Source: Thermotogae bacterium
GTDB taxonomy: Bacteria; Thermotogota; Thermotogae; Petrotogales; Petrotogaceae
NCBI GenBank assembly: GCA_022704305.1
Contig: JAKJGQ010000002.1
Span: 1-60,220 of the forward strand
Direction of reading: 5' to 3'
DNA length: 60,220 nucleotides
Both the position numbers and the translations under genes were made by a program. Shown in pieces: positions 34,440 to 41,651 of the stretch. Numbering within the stretch: position 1 is the stretch's first letter; each line of letters opens with the position of its first letter. The notes beneath the pieces are model-generated. The model was not told where the DNA came from. It did no database searches and worked only from the letters and a program-made list of their open reading frames with translations.

Positions 34440-34787
34440 TCACCCCTGTTTATCAATTTCTTTACTGCGTAAATCTTCCTGCATAGTATAATAACCTGAT
34501 GTTATGGCCTTTTTGCCTGTCTGAAGCTTCATCTGATCCACTTTTATATTTATCAGTTTATCTTTTAACAGTTTCTGTCTTTCAATATCCTTATTATAGA
34601 TGTTTTCAATTTTTTTTGCAACTTGTGGAAAAACGATATATTTTTCAATTTTGATAAATAATTGCATCCGTAAATCCAGCATCTGGTTTAGCATATCAAA
34701 ATCCTGCATCTGTAATGATTTGTCTATTGCTTGTTCTACCTGGTCCAGATCTGTACTTATCATTAAAATATCCTCTTCTTCGTTCAT
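34440..34787 (-). CDS. Small helical/coiled-coil protein (weakly FliT-like)
   Basis: A 115-residue all-helical protein with no cysteine cluster or signal. The heptad-like pattern DQVEQAIDKSLQMQDFDMLNQMLDLR then VAKKIENIYNKDIERQKLLKDKL, with aromatic GYYT near the C-terminus, is reminiscent of flagellar export chaperone FliT. That resemblance is weak and could be shared by any helical hairpin. The start overlaps the end of the radical SAM gene by four bases, implying translational coupling. Confidence 0.55.
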   Translation of the reverse strand: MNEEEDILMISTDLDQVEQAIDKSLQMQDFDMLNQMLDLRMQLFIKIEKYIVFPQVAKKIENIYNKDIERQKLLKDKLINIKVDQMKLQTGKKAITSGYYTMQEDLRSKEIDKQG

Positions 34788-36145
34788 AAATCACCAGCCT
34801 TTCTTTTTACAAATTTTGAACGTTCAATATGCAAATAATCCTTTATTTCCTGCATTTGTACATTATCAATACCCTTGCGCCACCAGAACGGAAGATACTT
34901 GTTGTTAAGCAAAAAAGGATCGGTATCAGATGAAAATATCTCTTGCTCCAAAAGATCATAATGATCCTTGGTACCAGGTATCGGAGTATATTCGTTAACT
35001 ATTGGGAGTATTTCAAGATCAAAACAAAAATTTATTGCATTGTATATATCGTCCTTATTCTGCTGAGGAAGATTACCTATTATATATGCACCAATATCGG
35101 TGGATGAAAAACCCGCATTCTTAAGATTACCAACAGCGTTTACAAGATCAGCATTTGAAACTTTTCCGCCTGTTTTTTTCTGCAAAGAAGAGTCTGATGT
35201 TTCATATCCCAGACGAATTGTTTTAAAGTTTGCTTTTTTAAGAAGCTCCGCAACAAGAGGAGAAACTTTTTTGGCATGAATACCGTTAGGCAGATGATAA
35301 CGTGTCTCAAAGGTTGATAACATTTCTAAAAGTTCTTGCAGCTGCGGATGCAGTAAAAAAGCATCATCAAAGAAAACCACATCTTTTATGCTTTTCTTTG
35401 AAATTACCAATTCAACATTATTTTTTATACGTTCAACACTTCTGTACTTATACGACCACATATTAGGAGTCATACAGTAAGAACATCTGTATGGACAGCC
35501 TATTGAACTTAATAGAACCGCATACTGAAGATCTGATTTGTAAAGATCATACGCAGGATCAAGCTCTTCAAACCAATCAAAAGAGTCATAATCCTGTTCA
35601 AAATATTTAAGAAGCTCTATAACCGGAGAAAGACCTGTACCAGGGAGTACTTTGACATTTAATGGTGAAAAAGTAGAACGCGCATGCTCAGGAAGAATAT
35701 TGGTATATATGCCTCCAAGAAAAACGGGCGTATCAGGAAAAATCCTTCTGACATGTTCAACTGTATCTACTGTACCTTTATACCAATAGGTCATAGTGGT
35801 CGTAAGAAGAACTGCATCAATATTTTGTTTAGAATAAGTACTGAGCTTATCCATAAAAATTTCTTCTGGAAACCCATATCTTTTGAATTTTCGTGGTATA
35901 TCTTTTATGATCTGGGGTTTGTCTATCTCATGACAGACAAAACTTCCCATACCGTACTCCAGTTTCCTGCATGAAGAAGAAAAAGGCTTTACTTCTTCAT
36001 CAAACCTGTCAAGACAGTCAATAAGGAAAACTTCATGTCCATACCTTCTCAGAATAGCCGCCACATACAATAATCCCACCGGCTTGAGCCAGTAATCAAA
36101 AGCAGCGGAATCTTCAATCCAAGGATTAATAAGCAAAAATCTCAA
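34784..36145 (-). CDS. B12-binding-domain radical SAM enzyme
   Basis: A 453-residue radical SAM protein. The N-terminal cobalamin-binding-like domain (about 1-150) starts MRFLLINPWIEDSAAFDYWLK-type sequence and contains VLLTTTMTYWY. The radical SAM core has the cluster motif GCPYRCSYC (near residues 213-221), then VFFDDAFLLHPQ and IRLGYETSD, a typical SAM-contact strand. The C-terminus contains the EYTPIPGTKDH signature of this clade. Such proteins methylate unactivated carbons or act in lipid, antibiotic or tRNA modification; the substrate is unknown. The start is TTG 36145 after GGGAGGA. It heads the operon with the coiled-coil and zinc-ribbon genes. Confidence 0.85.
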   Translation of the reverse strand: MRFLLINPWIEDSAAFDYWLKPVGLLYVAAILRRYGHEVFLIDCLDRFDEEVKPFSSSCRKLEYGMGSFVCHEIDKPQIIKDIPRKFKRYGFPEEIFMDKLSTYSKQNIDAVLLTTTMTYWYKGTVDTVEHVRRIFPDTPVFLGGIYTNILPEHARSTFSPLNVKVLPGTGLSPVIELLKYFEQDYDSFDWFEELDPAYDLYKSDLQYAVLLSSIGCPYRCSYCMTPNMWSYKYRSVERIKNNVELVISKKSIKDVVFFDDAFLLHPQLQELLEMLSTFETRYHLPNGIHAKKVSPLVAELLKKANFKTIRLGYETSDSSLQKKTGGKVSNADLVNAVGNLKNAGFSSTDIGAYIIGNLPQQNKDDIYNAINFCFDLEILPIVNEYTPIPGTKDHYDLLEQEIFSSDTDPFLLNNKYLPFWWRKGIDNVQMQEIKDYLHIERSKFVKRKAGDL

Positions 36146-36181
36146 CTAGTTCCTCCCTTTTTATACAATAATAATAAAGTG

Positions 36182-36199
36182 CGCTCCGTTCAAGGAGCG
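36182..36199 (-). terminator. Hairpin after the sugar kinase gene, likely terminator
   Basis: CGCTCC-GTTCAA-GGAGCG (6-bp GC-rich stem) lies 47 bases beyond the kinase stop and before the radical SAM gene. The following U-run on the minus transcript is interrupted (CACTTTATTATT), so termination may be partial. Confidence 0.5.
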
Positions 36200-36245
36200 A
36201 TAAAAATATTTATTTAATTTTACCATGTTATTTCTTTCCTGATGT

Positions 36246-37103
36246 TTAAAATTTGTATTCATTATAGTACTTCTTGGCAAGTTGCATTGAAACATCATCT
36301 TTAAAGATCTTTGTACTATACTCGAAAAGTTTTTCTGAAATGGCGCTGCTGAACTTTGGTGCCATAAAAACTCCTCCAAAGAATATTATTTCTTTAAGAT
36401 CCTTAATGTTTTTTTCAAGCTCTTTAACCCTTTTAAACAGAATTTCACTTCCATTTTCTATAAGCATATCTACAAGTCTGGAATCTTTGTTTAGAAGAAC
36501 TGCAGAAAAAGAGGCTATAAGTGCTTTAAAATTTTTGTCATTTTGAAGATTAACCAGCTGAAAATACTCCTTTACATCAAAAAAACTTAGAAGCTCATCA
36601 AAAATCGGATCATACTCGCAAAGACCATCACGGTAAAGAAGAGCATATCTTATTATTTCTTTTGAAAACCAATAAGCACTTGCTTCATCAGCAAACAGAT
36701 GTCCCCAACCGCCATTTCTGTACTCATTACCATATCCATCCTGTCCATAGACTATCGATCCTGTTCCGCAAATTATCACAACACCCTTTTCCCTGCCGAA
36801 AACAATATCATAAACCGCCTGAACGTCTGTCATAAGAATTTTTTTCTCTGCTGGAAAAGTAATATCAAGTATCTCCAGCAGCTTACGTTTTCTGATAGGA
36901 TCACCAAGACCAGAAAAACCTCCGGCTATAACATCGGTCTGCCCAAAGTCCCTCTTTACTTCAGTAAAAATACTTATAAGCATATCCTCGGACATTGAGG
37001 TAAGATTAACCCCATAAGGATAGATCTTGCTCTTTATCTCATAATCAGATATAAAACTTACTTTAAGCGAGCCTCCCCCTCCATCCATGCCGATAACCTT
37101 CAT
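36246..37103 (-). CDS. BadF/BcrA-type N-acetyl-sugar kinase (GlcNAc/MurNAc kinase candidate)
   Basis: A 285-residue ASKHA-fold kinase. The phosphate 1 loop is GMDGGGGSLKVSF, the phosphate 2 loop ICGTGSIVYG, and the family segment GGWGHLFADEASAYWFS follows; the adenosine region is FFGGVFMAP. BadF/BcrA kinases include GlcNAc kinases and MurK of Clostridium, which phosphorylates both GlcNAc and MurNAc. It is the final gene of the namZ-nagZ-murQ-gntR set and overlaps the regulator gene by four bases. MurQ needs MurNAc 6-phosphate and no PTS is present, so MurNAc kinase activity is the best inference. Confidence 0.82.
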   Translation of the reverse strand: MKVIGMDGGGGSLKVSFISDYEIKSKIYPYGVNLTSMSEDMLISIFTEVKRDFGQTDVIAGGFSGLGDPIRKRKLLEILDITFPAEKKILMTDVQAVYDIVFGREKGVVIICGTGSIVYGQDGYGNEYRNGGWGHLFADEASAYWFSKEIIRYALLYRDGLCEYDPIFDELLSFFDVKEYFQLVNLQNDKNFKALIASFSAVLLNKDSRLVDMLIENGSEILFKRVKELEKNIKDLKEIIFFGGVFMAPKFSSAISEKLFEYSTKIFKDDVSMQLAKKYYNEYKF

Positions 37104-37900
37104 ATGCTTCTCCTTACAAGCTTCAGCTTATACTTATCCCCTCTATATATAGATTCAACATACTCTATACACTTATTGTGAGCCACATAAGTATATCGAT
37201 GACGTAAAAGACCGTAGTTCATATCCTTCATATCCAACATTCTCAATTCAGACTGTGAGAGTCTTGCTATTTCTATAATCTCCTGAGCATACTCAAACTT
37301 TATATCAAATTCATCCTTAAGAGTCTTGTATATTGAAAGTCTTGAAAAATCTCTTTCAACAAGGCTTAATATACGTATATCCACAAGAGGGTTAAGATAA
37401 CATTTTTCAATTCCGTAAGGCTCGTCATCGAGATATCTTACTCTCTCTATAAGCAGAACCATTCCTTTGGTTGGCATCTCAAATTTTTCAAAAACATAGC
37501 TTGGAGGAGAAATCAGTGTATTATGCAGAACTAGTGAGCTGACTTTCCTTCCTTCCTGGGAAGCTTCCTCTGAAAGTCCTGCAAGAGAGCTTATCTCTTC
37601 TTCTCTCTTTTTTTGAATAATATAGGTTCCTCTTCCTTTATGTGAAGAAAGTATTCTTTCCCTTTTAAGTTCTTGAAGTGCGTTACGCATAGTCAAACGG
37701 CTTACATTAAACTCTTGACAAAGCTCGTTTTCCGTTGGAAGCTTCTCTTCATATTCATTTTTTTCTATTCTGGCCTTTAATATCTGATATATTTTATAGT
37801 ATATCGGTATATTATTCAGATTAAGTGCTTGTGTGTTTGTCTCATCTTTTCCAATGCCATCCGGATATTTCCGTCCGCTGTCCTGAGCGTTTTTTCGCAT
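37100..37900 (-). CDS. GntR/HutC-family regulator with UTRA ligand domain
   Basis: A transcription factor of up to 266 residues. The winged helix (about 30-95) reads IPIYYKIYQILKARIE, LPTENELCQEFNVSRLTMRNALQEL and KGRGTYI, the GntR consensus. The UTRA domain (about 115-260) binds the effector, usually a sugar phosphate such as GlcNAc-6P in NagR. The ATG at 37900 follows GGAGGGTG but lies 85 bases inside murQ, leaving 27 extra N-terminal residues. An internal CTG near 37819 would give a conventional N-terminus, so the start is uncertain. It probably represses both divergent arms of the peptidoglycan-sugar locus. Confidence 0.87.
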   Translation of the reverse strand: MRKNAQDSGRKYPDGIGKDETNTQALNLNNIPIYYKIYQILKARIEKNEYEEKLPTENELCQEFNVSRLTMRNALQELKRERILSSHKGRGTYIIQKKREEEISSLAGLSEEASQEGRKVSSLVLHNTLISPPSYVFEKFEMPTKGMVLLIERVRYLDDEPYGIEKCYLNPLVDIRILSLVERDFSRLSIYKTLKDEFDIKFEYAQEIIEIARLSQSELRMLDMKDMNYGLLRHRYTYVAHNKCIEYVESIYRGDKYKLKLVRRSI

Positions 37901-38733
37901 AATTCTCTTTCACCCTCCGTAAGTGCCATAAGTATTGCAACCGGTACATTTTTTTCAGATGCGATTATTATCTGTTTTGCTTTTTCATAACTAATACCGG
38001 CAATGCCGCCAACAATTCTTATAGCTCTGTCCATAAGCTTCTCATTCATTATTTTGACACCAATCATATAATTACCAAAAACCCGACCGGTTTTTATCAT
38101 AGTTGCTGTGCTTATCATATTCAGTATAAGTTTTTGGGCTGTCCCGGCTTTGAGTCTTGTACTTCCTGTAAGCACTTCAGGACCAGTATATGCACTTATA
38201 ACAATATCAGCCGAATCAGAAAGCCTTGGATCTGAAACATTACATATCAAGCAAGTACTGCAACCAACAGTTTTAGCATAACTCAGCGCACCTTTTACAA
38301 ATGGCGTTCTACCACTTGCAGTGATTCCTATAACTACATCGTCTGTCTTCAAAGATATCTGTTTAAGAGCATTTTCACCTGTTTCAGAACTATCCTCAGC
38401 ATTTTCAACCGCATTTACAAATGCTTTATCGCCTCCGGCTAGAATGGGAACAAAAATTCCCTCATCTACACCGAAAGTTGGAATAATCTCAGCACTGTCA
38501 AGAACTGCAAGCCTCCCGCTGGTACCTGCTCCAACATATACTACTCGTGCAAAACTTTTAACTGCCTTTATACAAAATTCAACGGTTCTCTCTATTTGTG
38601 GGATACATTCGGAAACTGCTTTTGGCACTTTAGAATCTTCGGCATTCATCACTTCAAGTATTTGATACACATTCATGCTATCCAGATTCACGGTATCAGG
38701 ATTAGGTTTTTCCGTATCCAGTTTTTCAAACAT
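37816..38733 (-). CDS. murQ: N-acetylmuramic acid 6-phosphate etherase
   Basis: MurQ splits the lactyl ether of MurNAc 6-phosphate to give GlcNAc 6-phosphate and D-lactate, the key step of MurNAc catabolism. The 305-residue SIS-fold protein shows NAEDSKVPKAV, VVYVGAGTSGRLAVLDSAEIIPTFG, ITASGRTPFVKGAL and TRLKAGTAQKLILNMIST, all diagnostic. GAGGTG precedes the ATG three bases after nagZ. The 3' end overlaps the regulator gene. With NagZ, NamZ and a kinase alongside, the pathway from the disaccharide to GlcNAc 6-phosphate is complete on paper. Confidence 0.95.
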   Translation of the reverse strand: MFEKLDTEKPNPDTVNLDSMNVYQILEVMNAEDSKVPKAVSECIPQIERTVEFCIKAVKSFARVVYVGAGTSGRLAVLDSAEIIPTFGVDEGIFVPILAGGDKAFVNAVENAEDSSETGENALKQISLKTDDVVIGITASGRTPFVKGALSYAKTVGCSTCLICNVSDPRLSDSADIVISAYTGPEVLTGSTRLKAGTAQKLILNMISTATMIKTGRVFGNYMIGVKIMNEKLMDRAIRIVGGIAGISYEKAKQIIIASEKNVPVAILMALTEGERELCEKTLRTADGNIRMALEKMRQTHKHLI

Positions 38734-38736
38734 ATC

Positions 38737-40287
38737 TCACACCTCGTCGCTGTTATATTCTTTAACACTGATTTTTCCGGAAGGTTTGATCTGACCATTT
38801 AAAACCTTAAGAAGCGAGCTCTGTGAAACCAGTTCATAACCATATGTCAACAAAGAGTTTCTAACTCCTTTTATGAAACAGTCGTAGGGATTTCTTAAAG
38901 CTATTATAAGCGATTTGGGAGAAATTTTACATAGTTCTTCGACAAGCTTTCTCTGACCCGTTTTCAAATGCGCATTTTCTGTAAAAACTATATTTACTTT
39001 GGAACAATTAATATCTTTCAAAAGATCTTTTATCCCATCAAGCTTGATTTCAGGATCTATTACACAGATTTCTTTCTTGAATAGCTGTCCAATTTGTCTT
39101 GCAACCATAGGAATACCCTCATTAGGACCATCTTCTACTTGAACCTGTCTGGTAAGCCTTACCGAAAAAACCTTCCCAACGTCATCACTTTTTAGAGGAA
39201 GAATTGATTCGTCAGATATTCTGCTGGTCACTGACCTATCGGTGATTTTTTGAATCAGCTCCAAACTTTTTTTGGATCCTATGTCCGAAATACAGTATTC
39301 TTGATTTGGAAAATCATTAGCTTTTTCTGAAAACTTTTCTATTCTTGTAAAAGATTCTGAAACTCTTTCATAAACAGTCTCATCCTTTTGAACCATACTG
39401 CACAGATAGTTGTATACGCGAATTTGCACAAGAGGATCATGGCAAAAAGTAAGAACGTCCATTCCGGCTTTTAAAGACATAATCATGGCTTGTTCGGGTG
39501 AATAGTAATTGCTCACTCCTCCCATGGAAAGATCATCCGATACCAAAACGCCTTTGTATCCGAGTTTCTGCCTTGCCAATACGGTAAGGACTTCATATGA
39601 AAGGGAAGCTGGTTCCTTGACTCTCTGAATAGACGGAATATATATGTGTGACGGCATTATAGATTCGCATGCAAGTTCTCTGAAAGGTCTGAGTTCGAAT
39701 TCCATAAGCTCTTTTTCGTTAATATCAAGAATAGGAAGATCAATGTGAGCATCTACACTTACCCTGCCTTTACCGGGAAAATGCTTTAGACATGTCATCA
39801 CACCTTCTTCATGCATTGCATTCACAAATTGTTTTGAGTTCTCAATAACCTTGTCTATAGAATCAGAATAACTTCTCACTCCTATTCCTGGATTTTTAGG
39901 ATTACAGTTAATATCCACCACCGGAGCAAGATTCCAATTTATGCCTATGGCTTTCATCTCTCTGGCTAATATCTTAGAAACATCATAGATACAATCAGGA
40001 TCATTTACAGCAGTCAAAGCCATTGAACCGGGGGAAACAGAAAATCCTTCCCGCAAACGGCTCACTATCCCGCCCTCTTGATCAATTGATATAAGAGGTT
40101 TGTATCCTAAAAAAGTATTTATATCGTCCACAAGCTTTTTGATTTGTTGAGGACTTACTATATTCCTTGCAAAAAGAATTATAGCCCCAGGCATTATATG
40201 TCCCAGTAGGCGCTTGGTTTCATCATCCAGAACTGCCGAAGGAATACCTATCATAAATAATTTTCCGTTTTTACTCTCCTGCATCAT
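38737..40287 (-). CDS. nagZ: Beta-N-acetylglucosaminidase (GH3, NagZ-like)
   Basis: A GH3 glycosidase that removes terminal GlcNAc from GlcNAc-MurNAc or GlcNAc-anhydroMurNAc. Its 516 residues comprise a catalytic TIM barrel (about 1-330) and a second alpha/beta domain (about 370-500), the two-domain NagZ form of Gram-positive bacteria. SIDQEGGIVSRL, KHFPGKG (KHFPGHG in most homologues), the mobile-loop DAHIDLP with its catalytic His, and VSDDLSMGGV with the nucleophile Asp are all visible. There is no signal peptide, so it should act in the cytoplasm on imported disaccharides. GGAGGGA precedes the start within the end of namZ. Confidence 0.93.
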   Translation of the reverse strand: MMQESKNGKLFMIGIPSAVLDDETKRLLGHIMPGAIILFARNIVSPQQIKKLVDDINTFLGYKPLISIDQEGGIVSRLREGFSVSPGSMALTAVNDPDCIYDVSKILAREMKAIGINWNLAPVVDINCNPKNPGIGVRSYSDSIDKVIENSKQFVNAMHEEGVMTCLKHFPGKGRVSVDAHIDLPILDINEKELMEFELRPFRELACESIMPSHIYIPSIQRVKEPASLSYEVLTVLARQKLGYKGVLVSDDLSMGGVSNYYSPEQAMIMSLKAGMDVLTFCHDPLVQIRVYNYLCSMVQKDETVYERVSESFTRIEKFSEKANDFPNQEYCISDIGSKKSLELIQKITDRSVTSRISDESILPLKSDDVGKVFSVRLTRQVQVEDGPNEGIPMVARQIGQLFKKEICVIDPEIKLDGIKDLLKDINCSKVNIVFTENAHLKTGQRKLVEELCKISPKSLIIALRNPYDCFIKGVRNSLLTYGYELVSQSSLLKVLNGQIKPSGKISVKEYNSDEV

Positions 40288-40289
40288 TA

Positions 40290-41399
40290 TTAGTCCCTCC
40301 CATACAACAAAATATCTTCATTACTCTGCATAAACTCCTTGCTTTCTTTTTCCCACGAATCGAAACTGAACTTTTCACTATTTTCTATACTGAGTCTGAA
40401 TTTTCTATCTGCTGTAAGCTTGTCCATACCTTCGTTAATTAAAAGCTTACCGGATCTGAAACAGTATTGTAGGATACTATGACTTATGACAAAAAAATTA
40501 TCTTTCAGCGAAGGGAAAAATTCTGCTCCAAAACACAACTCTGCCTTATATTTTCTATCGAATGGAACAAAAGTTCTTTCCCTAACTTTTAAATCTGGAA
40601 ACTTATTATGAAGATACGCTACGAGTCCTCTGCTGTCCACCCATGGTGCACCAATATACTCAAAAGGTTTATATGTTCCTCTTCCTTCGCTCAAATTTGT
40701 TTGCTCAAAAAAGCAAAAACCAGCATACGCCAATAAAGAGTTAAAGGTAGGTAAGGCTGGTGACGGAACATTCCAAAGTTCATTTCCTTGACAAAAGTAC
40801 TCTCCATTCCATCCAGCACATTTTATTATTCTCAAATCAAGATCTAGCGAGTACTTTTTCTTTATGTACAGGGCTAGTTCTCCATTTGTTAAGCCATATG
40901 AAGCAGGTAAAAAGCAATCTCCTACAAATGAGGAAAGTTCAGGAAGAATTACTTTGCCAAACACATACCTTCCCAAAGGATTGGGTCTGTCAAGAATCAT
41001 AAATATCTTACCTTGATCTGCAGCCGCTTTCATACAGTAAAACATTGTATATATAAACGTGTAAAATCTTAAACCAACTGATTCAATGTCAAAAATCAAA
41101 GCATCCAGACCATCATAATCATTTTGAGATGGATAATTATTTTTCCCGTAAAGACTTTTTACAGGAATTCTACCTGTCCCATAAAAGGAATCCTCAATAT
41201 GCTGACCATCTGGCAGACCATATATTCCATGCTCCGGAGAAAATATCTTACTTACCTTTATTCCTTTGTCTATAAACATTTCCAAAGCATTTTCCATTCT
41301 ACGTGTAAAAAAAGAATAGTTTATTATAAGTCCCAGTTTTTTACCTCTTATCTGTCTAAAATCATTTTCTGCTAAAATGTCAATACCGTTATACCAAAT
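40290..41399 (-). CDS. namZ: Exo-beta-N-acetylmuramidase NamZ (DUF1343, GH171), apparent ATT start
   Basis: NamZ releases MurNAc from the non-reducing end of peptidoglycan fragments, as shown for Bacillus YbbC. FSPEHGIYG, DALIFDIESVGLRFYTFIYTM, LDRPNPLG, SYGLTNGELALY and NLSEGRGTYKPFEYIGAPW are characteristic. The first ATG (41297) would remove a conserved opening that reads GIDILAENDFRQIRGKKLGLI in frame upstream. Between the in-frame stop at 41420 and that ATG there is no ATG, GTG or TTG. ATT 41399 sits six bases after GGAGGG and about 30 bases after a promoter. The resulting 369 residues have no signal peptide, implying a cytoplasmic role. Confidence 0.88.
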   Translation of the reverse strand: MWYNGIDILAENDFRQIRGKKLGLIINYSFFTRRMENALEMFIDKGIKVSKIFSPEHGIYGLPDGQHIEDSFYGTGRIPVKSLYGKNNYPSQNDYDGLDALIFDIESVGLRFYTFIYTMFYCMKAAADQGKIFMILDRPNPLGRYVFGKVILPELSSFVGDCFLPASYGLTNGELALYIKKKYSLDLDLRIIKCAGWNGEYFCQGNELWNVPSPALPTFNSLLAYAGFCFFEQTNLSEGRGTYKPFEYIGAPWVDSRGLVAYLHNKFPDLKVRERTFVPFDRKYKAELCFGAEFFPSLKDNFFVISHSILQYCFRSGKLLINEGMDKLTADRKFRLSIENSEKFSFDSWEKESKEFMQSNEDILLYGRD

Positions 41400-41405
41400 A
41401 GTAAT

Positions 41406-41442
41406 CCCTCCATGTACTTACTTTGTACTATCTTATATTCTA
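41406..41442 (-). promoter_or_regulatory. namZ promoter -10 box, leader and ribosome site
   Basis: On the minus strand TTGACA (complement of 41461-41466), an 18-base spacer and TAGAAT (complement of 41437-41442) form a good promoter. The leader is only about 30 bases and contains GGAGGG (complement of 41406-41411) directly before the ATT start. Confidence 0.65.
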
Positions 41443-41459
41443 AATGTTTATCTATATGC

Positions 41460-41494
41460 TTGTCAAACATATTTTTGTATAATGTATATACAAA
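41460..41494. promoter_or_regulatory. Divergent promoter with GntR-like operator (namZ operon / ABC importer operon)
   Basis: TTTGTATA (41474-41481) and TATACAAA (41487-41494) form an 8-bp inverted repeat with a five-base spacer, the size expected for a HutC-type operator. It lies just upstream of the namZ -35 and overlaps a plus-strand TTGTCA-17-TGTATA promoter candidate for the importer genes. The remaining bases to the importer start are AT-rich with no ORF. Confidence 0.55.
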
Positions 41495-41651
41495 TACATT
41501 CAATATCGACTTATATTTACTCTTTTCCAGATCTAAGCATATATAATCACATCTAAACAGATTTGATAATTCAGGTTAAGTATAATAGCATTAAAACGTG
41601 TTGTTGATGTGCAAGTATACAAGGGATAATTTTTATCTAAGGAGGGATTGT

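Noticed and set aside
36161-36379. 72-codon minus-strand ORF at the end of the kinase gene
   Set aside because: It overlaps the kinase 3' end in another frame and runs through the terminator hairpin; no homology features.
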